Source: Chionis minor
Taxonomy: Eukaryota; Chordata; Aves; Charadriiformes; Chionididae
Assembly (NCBI GenBank): GCA_013398295.1
Contig: VZSF01000932.1
Location: 4,529-68,528 of the forward strand
Length of the DNA: 64,000 bases
Direction of reading: 5' to 3'
Shown here: positions 1 to 23,000 of the stretch, in pieces
Numbering within the stretch: the stretch's first letter is position 1
Layout: each line of letters begins with the position of its first letter
Made by a program: the position numbers and the translations under genes
Notes under the pieces: generated by a model
What the model was told of the DNA's origin: nothing
Seen by the model: the letters and a program-made list of their open reading frames with translations, nothing else
Databases searched by the model: none

Positions 1-150
1 GAGGTGCAGGTCCCGAGGGGTGCAGGGGGGGTGCAGGTCCCGGGGGTGCAGGGGGTGCAGAGGGGGTACAGGTCCCGGGGGTGCAGGTCCCGGGGGTGCA
101 GGGGGTGCAGGGCGGGTACAGGTCCCGGGGGTGCAGGTCCCGGGGGGTGC
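1..150. repeat. G-rich minisatellite, 50-bp higher-order period
   Basis: Short units of the type GTGCAGGTCCCGGGG and GTGCAGGGG alternate. A 30-base segment at 31-60 recurs exactly at 81-110, and GTACAGGTCCCGGGG recurs at 66 and 116, giving a 50-bp period. A third copy decays after about 147. The array probably continues to the left of the window. The plus strand is G-rich with many runs of four or five G, so it could form G-quadruplexes. It lies just upstream of the DET1 promoter. Confidence 0.9.
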
Positions 151-185
151 GGGCTGTGCCCGGGCGCGCCCCGCAGCGCTCCCTC

Positions 186-205
186 CCGCCGCCAGGGGGC
201 GCCGC
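186..205 (+). promoter_or_regulatory. CTCF-type motif upstream of DET1
   Basis: The core CCGCCAGGGGGCGCC agrees with the known CTCF core consensus. It lies between the minisatellite and the DET1 first exon, where it could act as an insulator or promoter-anchoring site. Binding is inferred from the motif only. Confidence 0.55.
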
Positions 206-209
206 TCTC

Positions 210-407
210 CCCCTCCGCTGACGGTCTGGCCCGCCCCGGCCCGCCTCGCTGCTCCCCCGGCCGGAAGCGGAAGTTGGGGGCGTGACACTCTATCCCCCGC
301 TCCCCCTCCTGCCCCCGTAGCGGCGCGTCGTCCTGCGGCGGCGGCAAGATGGCGGCGGCCATAGAGTGAGCAGCGGCGGCGGCGGGACCCAGCGCCGGGC
401 CCGAGCG
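210..407 (+). promoter_or_regulatory. DET1: DET1 CpG-rich promoter and non-coding exon 1
   Basis: The region is very GC- and CpG-rich and has no TATA box. An ETS-type CCGGAAG is at 261-267 with a second GCGGAAGT overlapping at 267-274. A YY1-type AAGATGGCGGC is at 346-356, a motif usually found just downstream of the start site in housekeeping promoters. The first exon ends at 407 before a consensus donor, GTGAGC. The next exon starts at 1183 after an AG acceptor. The exact transcription start is not visible; it probably lies between about 275 and 345. Confidence 0.65.
349..369 (+). other. Short upstream ORF in DET1 5' UTR
   Basis: The ATG inside the YY1-type motif opens a six-codon frame (MAAAIE) that stops with TGA at 367-369, wholly inside the non-coding exon. 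If transcription starts upstream of 349, ribosomes would meet this frame before the DET1 start. The reading is direct; translation and any regulatory effect are inferred. Confidence 0.4.
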
Positions 408-1182
408 GTGAGCGCAGCCGTGGCCTCGTCCCGCTCCGCGCCTGCCCCCCACCCCGGGCCGTGCCCGGCTAGGAGGCCACCGCGGCCTCCGGTTCCGCCG
501 TGTCCCCTCGCCCTCCAGGCTGGCGGGAGAGCAGCTGGGGGCCCCGCTCCCATCAGCAGTCTCCCCTGGAGCTCAGTGTCCCCCCACAACCGCCGGGTAC
601 CCGAGGCCCCCCGCGTCCCCCTCGGCAGACCGGCCCGTAGGCCCCCCGGTGACCCCTCATGTGCTCCCCCCGCCCCTGCTCTCTCTGTCCTTTCCAAGCT
701 GCTCCCCTGCGCCTTCCTGTCAGCAGGCACGTCTATGGATTATCCCTGGTTTCCCTCACTCCCTCTCTGGTGCCTGAGGGCTCCCTCCATTCCCTTGGGG
801 CCCACCTGTGCCTGCCCCCCGCTCCTCAGCTCCCTCCGTGCCCTCCCGGTCCCCCGCTGTATCTCCTTCGTCAGCAGACAGGCCTGCAGATCCCAGCCCT
901 CCCTGGGGCGCTAAGGTTCCCTCAGGATTCCCTTGTTTTCCCTGGTGCTTCCCACTAAGATTTCTCTCCCTGTCTTTCCAACTCTGTCTCCCAATTGCCT
1001 GCCTGTGTCATCTCCCCACCTTTCCAAAGGCATGTCTGCACTTTTTATCTGACCCACCCTGTTCCCTGGGTGCTGTGGGGCTTTTCCCTACCCCATCCCT
1101 GCAAGCAGGTCCCTGGCTACCCTGAACTCTTCCCCCTGTCTTTGTGTGGTCCCATGGCATGTATGTGCTCCTTCCCTGGCAG
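408..1182 (+). other. DET1: DET1 intron 1
   Basis: The intron lies between the GTGAGC donor and the CAG acceptor in front of the start-codon exon. It is C- and T-rich. Apparent reading frames here on both strands show no recognisable protein and no repeat that I can name. Confidence 0.6.
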
Positions 1183-11341
<10,159 letters not shown>

Positions 11342-11944
11342 TGCAACACGTAGCCAGGGCGGCTGCTCTCCTTGGGTCTGGGCCTCTGCTGCAGACACAC
11401 CAAAGCCAGACACTTGCGCCTTCTAGGAAACCAAACCGTCACTCTTGTCAAGAAGCCTGACCTGGGAGCTTCTACCAGCTGGCATCTGGCAGGAACCTCA
11501 GCTGTGGAAAGCCGATCCGGTCAAGCTAGGACTGTGAATATTTCTTCTGACCCTGTTTGTACTGCGCAGGTCACTGCTGCATTAAGTGCTGCTGTCGTTC
11601 CCTATTGCTGTTGATGAACAAAGCATAGCTGAGGTTCCTTTCCTGGTTTCCAAGAGGCGTGTCCGTTTTCCCTCCTGTTGTAGGTCTTGGGATGGCAAAG
11701 ATGGAGCTTTGCAACACGTTTGCGGAGTGCTCCCTTCTGCACTGGTGCTCTCCTACCTTGTTGACACAAACAGCCTCTTGTAGAGGGAGTGGATGGGAGC
11801 CACAGGGAGGGCTTAGAAATACAGCTACCTGTGTTTGTATCTTCAGTATTACTAGGGAAATGAAATCCTGTTCTCATCCACACAATCTACTCACTTGATT
11901 TTAATATGCAAGAGGTCAGGAAAAAAAGATGTGAGAAATGACTG

Positions 11945-12022
11945 CGATTGGGAGACATGAGGTGTGTTCCTGACTCTTATGCAAGTCGCTTAATCTTTGT
12001 GCCTTAGTATCTGTAAAAGCTC
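11945..12022 (+). repeat. MIR-like SINE fragment
   Basis: The segment with GCAAGTCGCTTAATCTTTGT, GTGCCTTAGTATCTG and TGTAAAA follows the order of the MIR core, whose consensus has a cAAGTcActTAAcCTCT, a GTGCCTCAGTTTCC and a TGTAAAAT block. It is old and degraded, and lies in the probable DET1 3' UTR. Confidence 0.6.
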
Positions 12023-13569
12023 CTAAGTGAAAGGTAGTACATTAACACCAGGAAGCCAGGGCAGCTGGCTCTGCCTCTAGTGCACGAGGAGGTGGGCACA
12101 GAAGGAAGATGGGTGGCTGGGAAGGGCATGAGGAGCAACAGCAGCTCCTTGATCACGTTGGATGGACTTTTCTGCAGCATGGGGTTGAATCCTCACGGCC
12201 ATCTGCAGGTTCTGCTTCTGAGGGGAAGGGAGACCCAGCTGCTGGCACCTTCCTGCGTGTTGGAATACGAGCGTGGAGAATTAGTAGCGTTTGGGTTCGC
12301 CCAGAAAGGAGGGAAGAGACCTGAATTAATGTGCATGGCTGCAGGTTTGAAGTTAGGAGTTGACTTCGGTCGCTTACCTATCCCTGTTTGATACGCTGTT
12401 CTCTGTGAGAACCTGATTTGCTATTCCCAGGCTTCAAAGCACAGGTGACTGGTGTGTCGATGCTGACTGGACCACTGTGGTGTTTATGCTGCTGATAAAA
12501 TAAGCTCCTGGGTGTAATATTACCTGCCACCGTGGGCTGGTGAGGATGCTGGCTTACCCTTCTCTTAAAAAACGGAGTTTTTGGTTGTAGGCCAAAATTT
12601 GGGTTTTCCTGCACACAGGCTGGTTTACGACTGTGTGCTGCCAGGCAGCGCAACCATCCCAGCATCGCGAGGTGCCCTGTTGGAAGCTGGAGCCTGCTGC
12701 TGTCCCATTCCCATGGGAGGTACGGAGGGAGCATTAAAAAATTGGTGCTTATACACGGGAGACCCCCTACTTCAAAGGACCCTGTGGGTGTCTTGTTTAG
12801 ACCAAAATGAGCTGTGGGTGATACGTTGTGGCCACATGAATGTGAAGAACAGTAATTAACAGTATTGAAGTCATACATTTCATTTTTCATGGTAGTGCAT
12901 AGGAAAATACTGTGTGGGTGCCTGCTAATAGGATGAATAGTGGACCGTGTAATGGAGGGTGCCCTGGGGTCCTTGAATCAGCCTTTACTCTGTGTCTCAT
13001 GGTACTTCTCTCCTCTCCTGGCCTCGCTAAACATATTTCTAGGCTAAGACGTATTTCATTGCTCTTTTCCTGGTGTTTGCACTGTTGGATTCTCAGGTCT
13101 GTCAGGAGCGACTTCAGGTCAGAAGACTGCTAATAGAGAAGGTGTTAGGCCACACATGCTTTAGCTTCAGGATCCTCTCCATCTAATAACACTATTTGTC
13201 AAGGTTTTAGATTTTTATCCTGTGATCTGTTCCTCAAACATTCAATTAAAGCTCCAAGCGGAGAATCATTTGCACATTGTAGATCATAGATTTACCTCCT
13301 TCTGCACCACTCTCACATTTGTTCACACTTCCAGTATGAGACTTTTTTTTTTTTCCCCCCGCTTTTCTTCCACAAGCTCTTAGTGGCTCCATCCACGACT
13401 GGGTTTACTCCTTAGTGTCTCAGCCTTGGGATGTCAGTGCTTATTAAAATAGCTGTCAGATCTCCATTTAGACCTTTTTTCAGTGGCAAAAATATAAACC
13501 ACTTCAGGATTTCTGCAGCCAGGGTTGTTGCCAAATTCAGGCTGTCCTGTATGAAGCAGAGAGCATGGC

Positions 13570-13772
13570 ATGGATTGTCGGACTTGGGGCTGAGAGACCA
13601 GATCTGTTCTTAGCTCTGCTATTAAATTGTTCTGTGACTGGGGGCAAATCTCTTCCTGTTCCAGCTGGTGTTTTCTTCTCCATAAATGAGGCCAAAAACA
13701 TATTTTCAGCTTTTGTAAAACACTTTTGAGATTCATGGATAAAAAGTGCTTGATAAGTGCTAAGTATTTTCT
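13570..13772 (+). repeat. MIR-like SINE, nearly full length
   Basis: The order of blocks matches the MIR/CORE-SINE family: CTGTTCTTAGCTCTGCTATT, then TGTGACTGGGGGCAAATCTC, then CATAAATGAGG, and near the 3' end AAGTGCTTGATAAGTGCTAAG, which resembles the LINE-derived MIR tail. It is diverged, so it predates the bird radiation if correct. It lies in the probable DET1 3' UTR. Confidence 0.65.
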
Positions 13773-14085
13773 TACTATGTTTGCAGACAAACTGATTGAT
13801 CATTCTGGGTACTAATTGCCTTGGAGTAGCATAGCAGATCCTCTGGTCTTGGCTGCTGCATTTTATATCTACAACAGAGTTAATTTTATTACAGAAATGT
13901 ATTGAAAGAAAAGTCTCTCATGCTTGAAATTTTGATTCTTTTATTTAAGAAACAAAAAATGTGTGTGTGGTGGGGAGGGCGGGAGGAAAGGGGAGATGTT
14001 TTCTACCTGATATTTTTCCTAGGCTAGGGTGAACATTTGTTAGCAACACAAGACAAAAATGGAATAAACAGAATTTGCTTTAAGA

Positions 14086-17000
14086 GCCTGATTTATTGTC
14101 TTTGTCTTCCAAAAATCCTAATGGTGCAGACAGGAATCCCTTTGGTAAGAAGAGATGGCAGGGGTGTGCCTGGGACTGTGCAGGCATACCGCATGTGAGT
14201 TTGCTGCCTCTTCCCGGCACTTGGAGCACCAGTGTCTTCAAGGATGGTCCTGCCTGAGGCATTTCTATAATTACTGCAGATTTCTCAAATTCTTGTCTAC
14301 GTGAGCTAATGCTGGGGGATGAATACTTGGCTTTCCGTTACGTTTTCCCCTTTGTATATTATTACTGGCCCAACTTGTATTCAGAAAGTCTTCCTTTAGC
14401 ATTTGCCTAACTTTGTGGCCATTTTCTGCTGTGGCTCCATGATCGAGAGATGCAAGTTGAACACCGCACCTTGCTTGGCTGAAGAGCCATCACATACCCA
14501 CTGCTTTTAGGTTGCGCAAAAGCACTCGGATTTTCTGTTGTGTGCTGCTCCCAGCCACCGTGCAGCTTTGCAGAACATTGTGGCTATTGTGGCTGAGAAC
14601 ATGTGGATGGGACCTTCCCAAAGTCTGGGATCCTGTTATAATCCACTGCTGCCCTGTAGTAACCTAGCAGCATCCCTGTTTATGTTAGTTCATCTAAGCA
14701 TCCTCATCTTCGGCATGAAAGCCACTTTCCTTTGAGCCCTTCCTCCATTTTTGTGTGTGCAGTTCTCTGATGCTTTGCTTTGGAGACCGTGAGCATGTCG
14801 GAAAGCTCTTGATCCCATGGCTTTTCGGATAGGCACTAAAGGACAAGGAGGTGCTTGACTTGGAAACCATATTTGACTGGCAGCAGAATCCCATCTTTTA
14901 TTACTTCTTGTGCTGCCTTTGCTTTAAAAAAAATAAAAATGTAGTAGTAAAAGCAGGACACTTGCAATATTTCTTATATAAACTGCATTAGACGGCGAGC
15001 CACAGAAATCCCATTAGAGTCAAACCCATGTATCTGTTAATGGTGTGTCCCTACTAAAGACTCCTTTCAATTAACCTTCCAGCTCTGAGCAGCTGGCCCT
15101 GATTTAACTCCCTGATGTTCTCAGTGTACTTATAGGACCTTCCTTTTGCTCAGGTGCTGGTGTCTATTATGCTTCCCTTGCTCCTTTTTGACCCAGCTAA
15201 AAGAATCAGATTTCTGATGCTTTAAGTCTGTCTTTCTTGTTTGTGTCTTCTGTTGTGCCACTTTTCTGCCAGTTTTTTCCTGCAGGATCTCCCAGGGCTG
15301 TGGACAGAGAGATGGTAAAGGCTGGATAGCAGTGGGACATGTGGCCCTCCGATAGCTTTCGTCCTTGTGTGAACCTTTATCAGATAAGTGCACGTCTCTG
15401 ATGTGCCTGAATCCTTGTGCTTCCCTGTCTTGTTATATGGTTGTAAAAGCTTTTCTGGCCAAGTGCTCCTCAGGAGGAGGGAATGGTGAAAGGGCATTTG
15501 GTGGTTTGTTTTTTTTCTTTTTCCTTGCTCTGGGGCTGCGGGGGACGTGGGCTGAGCTGTGCAAAGTCAGTCATTGTAGCAGCAACAGCCTGGCACAACG
15601 TGCCCACCAGGCTGACTGCTCATCAGGCAGCAGCGTCCCCTGCTAGAGCCGTTAGCTGGCTAGGGTCTGATTTGCCTTTTTTTCTCTTGGGGAAGAGCTG
15701 TACTTACTGCTTAAGGAAATGAGTTCTCAGAAAAAATAACGATGTGGGAAAAACCCTGAATTGCACATTCTTTTCCTGATGTTTTGACATAAAAATACCG
15801 CACCGGTTTTAGACTAGCAATCTGGAAACCAGTAATTCGTGGGCGACTACTGTGATCCTGCATGCCCGGAGAACGGAAAAGGGGCACAGTGCTCCTAGTC
15901 CCAGCTGTTTAGGGCTGTGCTGCAGCATCTGGGTGTTGTCTTGGCCCTCACTTCGTTAGCAAGGAGTCAAGGACATTGTGTGAGCCTACAGGCTTTGCTA
16001 CATTTGTGCAGAGGTAATTTTTTTACCTTGTCTCTTGTTTCTTTCCTTCCAGAAGTCAAATCCTTTCCTAGGGCACCTTCTAGCTGGTGTAGTTTGCTAG
16101 CGGGGTGATTGCTGTCCTCGGTTTTGCGAGGATGCCCAGTGCACCTGGACATTTGACGATGGTTTTACAGGACCATGGCAGAGATGCTTGGTGGGTGTCC
16201 AGAGCCCTTAGCAGGCCAGAGGGAGGAGGACTGCAGAGCTAGATGCCTCCCAAGGGAGCTTTGCTAGAGAAGGAGCAGCACAGCACTTGGCCACTGTGGA
16301 AGAAAATCCTATTGATTTATATATAGAAATAAAAACCTATGGCCAGTGGAAAATTGCAGGTAATACTACAAAGCCCCCAGCATTTTCTGCATTCTGCTTT
16401 GTCCAGGTACAAACTGGAGCCTTTGGAGGAGTTTATTTTGTGTGGGTCGCAGAACTAGTTTGATTTCAGCTTTTTTAAAGCCAGGAACATGCTACTTCTG
16501 CTCTCCATGGCTGTTGTTCTCTTTCTTTCTCCCCAGAAGCTTTGCAACGCACCAAGTGTGGGCCAAAGCAGCCCAGGCTTTGCCTGGAGGACACCCTGAG
16601 CCTCTGCTCTTGGCAGGGCACCATCCCCCTCTGAAAACTGCTCTTGCACAGGTTCGTCCTCTCATCTCCCAGTGTCCTTCCTCCATCCAGGTGTGTTGTG
16701 ACAGCCTCAGGTAGGAAGGCAGGGCGGTACAAGAGAGAGTTGGGTGGCCCAGCAACCTGTCTCCATCCCAGTGCCTGATGAACGGGGTGGACGCTTCTGG
16801 TTACCTTGGATGGGGCTGGTGAGGACACACTGGCGGTGTTGACATCCAACCCCTGAGCCCTGCTGGAGGACAGCCATGGGACCGGCTGTCTCAGCTGCGC
16901 AGGGGAGGTCTGGGGGGAGTGGGAGCCGGGTGGGCAGCAGGGAGGCCCCACCAGAGCCAGCTGGCCACTGATGGAAGCGGTTTTGGGGTGTTAATAAGAG

Positions 17001-20000
17001 CAGCAGACAGCACTGCGTCCCTCCCAGCGCCTGCTCGCTGCCGCCGAGCTGGTCATTTGATAGCTCCTTGGTGCTCCTCAAAGGCGTAAAATGGAGCGAT
17101 GCTGGATTAGATGTACCCGCTGCCCTTGGCAAGCGCCTGGGAGATACGGTCCTCGCCCTCCCGCCTCCGGCCTGCTGGCGCCCAGCGCTGTCACCACGGC
17201 AACAGGGAGGAACAGCCATCCGCATGGAAACGGCCTTGCTGCGCCCAGCAACCGATTCGGGGGAAAGTGGTTCAAATGGTGAGTTTGGAGAGGTGAGGGG
17301 CACCGGCACCCCCTGCGGCAACCGGTGGGGAGCCCTGCCCGCTCCAGTGGGCTGAACCCACATCCTGTAGGATCTTGCAGCATCGGCACCGTCCCCACAG
17401 TGGGACACCCCTCCTGAAATACCGGCATCACCCCCATGGCAGAACCAGCGTGTGCTCTCGTGTCTCTGGCTGTGAAGGATGGTCTTCGTTGCTGCTGCCC
17501 TATTTTTTGGGCTTGGTGCTGAGGTCAGGGTAAGGTCCAGATTAGCTCCGCTGATAGCTGCGCCAGCGGAGCTTAGGTCACTGGTTCAGACCTGCCCGGT
17601 GAGTCCTTAATACTGGTAAAATCCCCCTTTGTAAGGGAGGAGGAGCAGCTGGCAGCCAAACAACGTCTCCTGTAACATAGGGCAGACAAATGTCGTGTTG
17701 ACAGCGCGATTCTGCGGCGCAGCCTGTCTGGCTTCGGGCAGCAAAGTCCGAGTTAATCTCTCCTCGTCCTGCCTCCTACACCTTATCCCCCAGACAATGG
17801 CTCTGCCTATGCCGTCTTCCCCAGAGAGGGCTCAGATTTGAAGATGTCGGCGCCGACGCGCTGCCTGCGATAAGGGCTGGGGAGAGCAGCACTGCTGCGC
17901 GGCTGCTTGAGACCCAGAAGGGTTTGTCCCAGTTTTACACTGGCCCTTTGGTGAGTGCTACCGCTCTTGGCTGCGGGATCACTAGGAGGGGGATCTTCTC
18001 AGCCAGCTGCACTGCTTCTCTTGCACGCATTTTGGTAAACAGGGCTGGTTTTTACAACCATGTCCAAGGGCAAATCGTTTCAGAGCATCTCCCACACTGG
18101 AGCAGGCTGCTTCCCAGCTGTTGGCATTACGGAGAAGCCCAGAGGGCTGGCCTGTCTGAAGTCATTTGCATTCCTTGGTCTGTTTGACCCTGGCAGCTCA
18201 GGAAATTGATAATTTACTTCTGTGGATTTGGCAGGAGCAAAATGAAAGGCAGCATCTAAGTCTTGGCAAGGGGCAGCGTGAGAGCCGTGGCAGGCAATTA
18301 GGAGAGCAAGTTGTTTGCCTGCAGGCTGGTGCATGGAGAGGTGAGAGTTGTATTTCTCCACCTCATCTTGGGACCTGCTGAAGGGGCTGGAGGTGAGTGG
18401 CTGAGGGATGAAATATGTGTCTTTTCCTGCCTGGGGCTCCAAGTTTTACATGTTACCTGGAGTCCTGCGTGCGGTGGGAAGCCTGGTCTGCTTCTGCAGA
18501 GAGGAGCAGGCAGAGGGAGAAAGGGCTGAAAGCTGGAGTCTTTAGTGAAGTGGATGTCAATCCCAGCCGCTCTGGATTAGAGTTTGGCTTTGCAAAAGGA
18601 ACTGTTAAGTGGTGAAGCACAGAGGAGGGATTTCAGAGCCAATTTGGAAGGTGAAGGAAAGTTTTGAGGACTGTCATTGCTGCTTGGAGAGGCTTTGGAG
18701 CAGTTTCTAAATACAGCTTTGGGATGGTCTTCGTACCTTCTCTAAAATGGTGAAGTGAAAGCCCCAAAGCGCTGGTCAGGCTGGCAGGGAGGGCTCCTGA
18801 GAAAGTCCACCCTGTGCTTCTGCCATGGAGGTCTGGCTGGGAGAAGAGCAAAGAGGAGTGCATCCAGCCCGAACCTGAAACACAGCTGCTGCAAGAGAGC
18901 CCTTCCCTGTATCCTTCTCCTAATCTGTGCTGACTCTTGGACCACCAGATGGGAGATTTTAGCCATAGGAAAGGAGTTTTTTTAATACTATATTTTCTCT
19001 TCCTCCATTTTTGCCCCCATGTTTTCTCCTTTTCCCGACCCACCTCTTCGTTGCCCGCATCCTCGCTTAGCATTCAGCCCCTCGCACCCAACCCTTTCTC
19101 CCTTCCGCTTGCTTTCGCTAGAAAAACAAGCTGTGAAGCTGCTCCCGGGAGCAACAATCCCAAGTAATGGCTGTTGGGGCTCGGTAGCTGCCGAGAGGTG
19201 TGGGTCCAGGTCCCGGATCTCTGCACAGCCTCCGGCGCTCAGTAGATGTGGGTGTAGGAAGAAAGCTAAGGACTCCAGAGAAAGGAAAGGGTCCTGCCAA
19301 GCGGCACTAGCGCAGGGGGAGCTTGGAGAACACAGCAAAGGAGGGGTGAGCGGTTTCAAAAAATAAAAGGGAATAACGTTGAGGCTTGGCTCCCTTCTGC
19401 ACCTCCGCAAGAGGACCCCACAGCTCTGCTTCACCGTCAGCACGGGAACTTGGATGCTATTAGGCAGTTCATTAGTAAAACCTCTGAGCAGTTCCTACTG
19501 CCGTTTGAGTACCCATTAATGCCTCTTGAGGGGAGAGGAGAACATTGGAAAAGCACAAAAACAATCTGAGGGTCCTTGGTCTCTTTTTTGGTCTAAGAGG
19601 TCATGGGCTGAGGTTGGAGGGGAAGACGGGCCAGGCAGGGATGCCAGGCATGAAAGCAGCGCCATGATTTTCCGCTGAAGCCTGAGTGCAAAAACATAAC
19701 CTGACTTGAACTGTTACTTCTCAAAAGCTCCCGAGGGGTGATTTAGGGCTATAAACATCTACTCACTGACCAGCTTTGTGTACATCTCGAGGCAGGTATT
19801 CCCGCACCAGAGGGAAAACCAGCAAAACCTGCGCAGATGTCCCTAACAGCTGTAGCTGGGCTGCGGTAAACCACCCCTGCTGCTACAGTTTATTAGCACT
19901 GCAGGGGCTGTCCCCTTCTCCTTGCTTGCTTGTGTATACAGTCAGCTGTTAAAGGACACTGACATCACTTAATTAATGGTTTAATTGAATCTCACAAAGG

Positions 20001-23000
20001 GATCGAAATTGGCTGCCTGACTCTTGTCACCGAGATGCTCACATAAGAAATAGTAAATCACCGATTCAGCAGATAAAACCGCAGCTCTAGGTAGAAAGTC
20101 CTTGTTGCTGGGGATAGGGAAGTAATTCCTCTTTGCAGAATAATATACTGTTCGGGAGAAGGCTGGGGGCTATTTTTCCAAGCCACCAAGTGCTGTCCCT
20201 GCCCAAGGGAAGGGTAACTGGGTTAGACTAACTCCCCCAGGTGGTATGGCACTCATTGAGGGGTAAACAGAGCTGAGGTAGTGTTTTATCTGTAAGTCTG
20301 TTTTGTGTTTCACCCCCTGTGCGATGGAGAAAGGTCCAGGGGGTATTTTAAAACAGAGGGCAAAACCCCAGAAAGACCAGGACTTAACCACGGTGAAGCT
20401 TTGTGGTCAGTAGCAGCTTCTGAGCTTGTTTCCAGGAAAAAGGCTTCTCTGAGAGCAGGGAATCTCATAAGTCAGGAGGGAGTGGAGAGAAAAATGTCCC
20501 AAAGCAATGGGGGAGCCCAAAGGGAGAGGATGTGACCCTAATGAGGGTGCTAATGCTGTGGCCGTGCTACTGACAAGTGAAGTAATTGCTGCTCAGGAGG
20601 AATGTGAGCCAGCAGAAACCAGTATTCCACCCAGGTGCCAAGAAAAGCAATTAGACCTAGTAAACACCAGTGGCTGTCTAAAACCAGGCCCTTAATTAAT
20701 AGTTTCATCTGAAGGGTAAGGAAATCATTAAGTGCTATTGGTGTCTATCAATTCCCTGCAAGATGAACAACAATAGAGTTTTTAGACTTCTTTCACCGTA
20801 CAGCGTGTGCAGGAAGGAGCCACTGAGCCCTCGCACAAGGTGGGAGATCTTGCTTCGCGCAGCTGTGCTCTTCCTCTTGGCTGGCGACTGCCCCAGAGGC
20901 CTGGGATGTGCTGCAGAATAAACAGCTCAGCTGGAGCATTTAGGTAGGACACAGCTCTGGGGCTGCTCCATCAGGGCAGGAGAGAAGATGGGTGGAAAAC
21001 GTGACTCCCAACAAAAAGCTGCATAACTGAAGCACTGTGCCAGAGAGCTTGGAGAGGGGAAAGAAGAGTATGTGGAGCTGCAGGTTTGGAAGACAAATAT
21101 TCATGACACTTTACGGATCCAGGCACTGAACCACGGAAAACAGTGTCAGCCTCTTCTGTCCAGCTCAGAGACTGCAACATAAACCATTCTATGATTCTTT
21201 GATTCTTTAAGTATCAGTTGGAGGAAGAAGTAGGGAGAGGTACTAGAACTAGGGACAGCAGACAGGGAGATAAAACTTCCCACTGTGTAAGTACTGGTGG
21301 TGTATTGGTAGACTTCATAAAATGTTCACAAATGCTCAGAAACCAAGAGTGTTAAGGAGTGGCCTTGTAAAGGGCACAGCCTTGGTTCTAAGTCTGGATA
21401 AGACAAAGATTTATTCTCGTTGCATTCTGACTCCCGAGTCATCCGCCTACTCTTCCCTGAATTTCGGAAGGACTGCAAATCTCTTCCCAATCTTATTTTT
21501 CAACTTGTTCTATGATCTTTATCTGACGTGGGCACTTCTGCTGCATGGATGTGACGAGCAGCCTGTGACAGAGAACGGCAGGGTTTGGTTTTAGACAAAC
21601 CAGAGTGTTACACGGTTCGTTGCTGACGAGCCTGCCAGCACGGACGGGGGCTCCTCCTTTCTCCGGGCTGGTCATTGCGCTTGGTGCAGAAACCAGCCCC
21701 TCCTTGCCGTAAGGCACATCAGCCTTCACACATGCCTTCCCCAGCTAGCTGCCCGGATACTCGGAGAGATAATCTCTGCAGTTTAGAGCCGTCCTGGTAG
21801 CTTCTCCATAAAAAAAGAGGAATATGAAGTCACTAGAAGCTCAGCCATATTTCTGGAGCGAGGGCGAAGCTCTTCCTAGTGTGTCAAACACCTATGGAAG
21901 AACCTCTCTTCCTCACCGTCAAACCTGTGACAGCTCAGGGAACTTCCCTTTAAGATAACCTACCCTCTATTCAAATTCAGACAGTTGGAGTAAGGTAGGG
22001 GATTCATCCGAGTCTTGTTTTCTTCTTTTCTGTCAAATGCAACTCAACAGGCTCTTCTCAGCAGACTGATTTCTTTCAAAACCTGCCATATGCCATTCAG
22101 CCCCACGAAGGAGGTTCACTGCCTTGTTGCCATGGTACCCTTTCTCTAAAGAGGAATAGTTAATTATGCAATTTAAGAAACTAAGGAGGAACAACAGAAA
22201 GAGAAATAATAGAAAGATTCTGGGTCGGTGGTAGAACCGCTGGCTGCACCAAAATATGCTGTTTACCGGTGAAATATTTGCCCAGCTTATGCTGCGTACA
22301 GCCAGGGCTTCTCTGGCAGTGTGGATTTCAAGGAGCTGCCCTTTGCTAGGCGGTGTGCCTCTGCCATCCAGGAAATCAATCCTGTAGTCAGTTACTGCTG
22401 TTACCCTTCCCTGGCTGATGATCCAGAGAGCCTCAAACGCATTTGCTTGGCAGAAATTCTCTCTGGATGGAGCTGGGACAGCAATAATACATCACAGACC
22501 CATGACAAGCTCATGCTGCCTGTGGATATACAGAGGTACAGTTCGGGACTTAAGTGTTTTAAATCTCCTTGACGGCATTTCATTGTTCCTCAGGCCTCCT
22601 AACCCCCCGCTTACTTTACCCAGGACCTCAGAAAATCCAGTTTGTGGTGCACAAGGCAGGACCAAAGAGATGGCAAGCATCAAAGCTGGCAAGATCCCAG
22701 CCCCTTTAGAAGGACTGGCATTTTGCGTTTGCCAGTAGCACTGGCAGGCCAGCTACAGCTTGGGTGAAACAAAGCACCGCAACAGTTCTTTGCCAATAAT
22801 GGATCCAGACCTGCAGTGCTCCATGCTTGTGAAGAGGAAGAGTTGCCTCCTGTGCGGCACTCCCAGCTCTGCAAGCCAGGGGGAAGCGGAAGAGTTACCC
22901 CATACCTTGTTCCCAAATGCGTGCAGAGAGAAAGAGGGAAGGAAGATGATGTGAGCCCATGCAGTTGTTTACAACAAATGACTGGAAGATCCGTTTCGGT

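Larger units (their letters stand above)
11342..14085 (+). other. DET1: Probable DET1 3' UTR
   Basis: No coding exon follows the DET1 stop. ATTAAA at 13245-13250 and AATAAA at 14063-14068 are possible polyadenylation signals. The second is followed within about 40 bases by a T/GT-rich stretch, as expected downstream of a cleavage site. Choosing the second gives a 3' UTR of about 2.7 kb. The true end needs transcript data. Confidence 0.35.

Noticed and set aside
17305..17325. Reverse-strand CTCF-like motif (CACCCCCTGCGGC)
   Set aside because: One base is missing between the two halves of the core compared with the consensus.
16707..17408. A 233-codon minus-strand frame between DET1 and MRPS11
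   Set aside because: Low-complexity Pro/Ser/Arg-rich product in GC-rich DNA, with alternative frames open in parallel and no family match.
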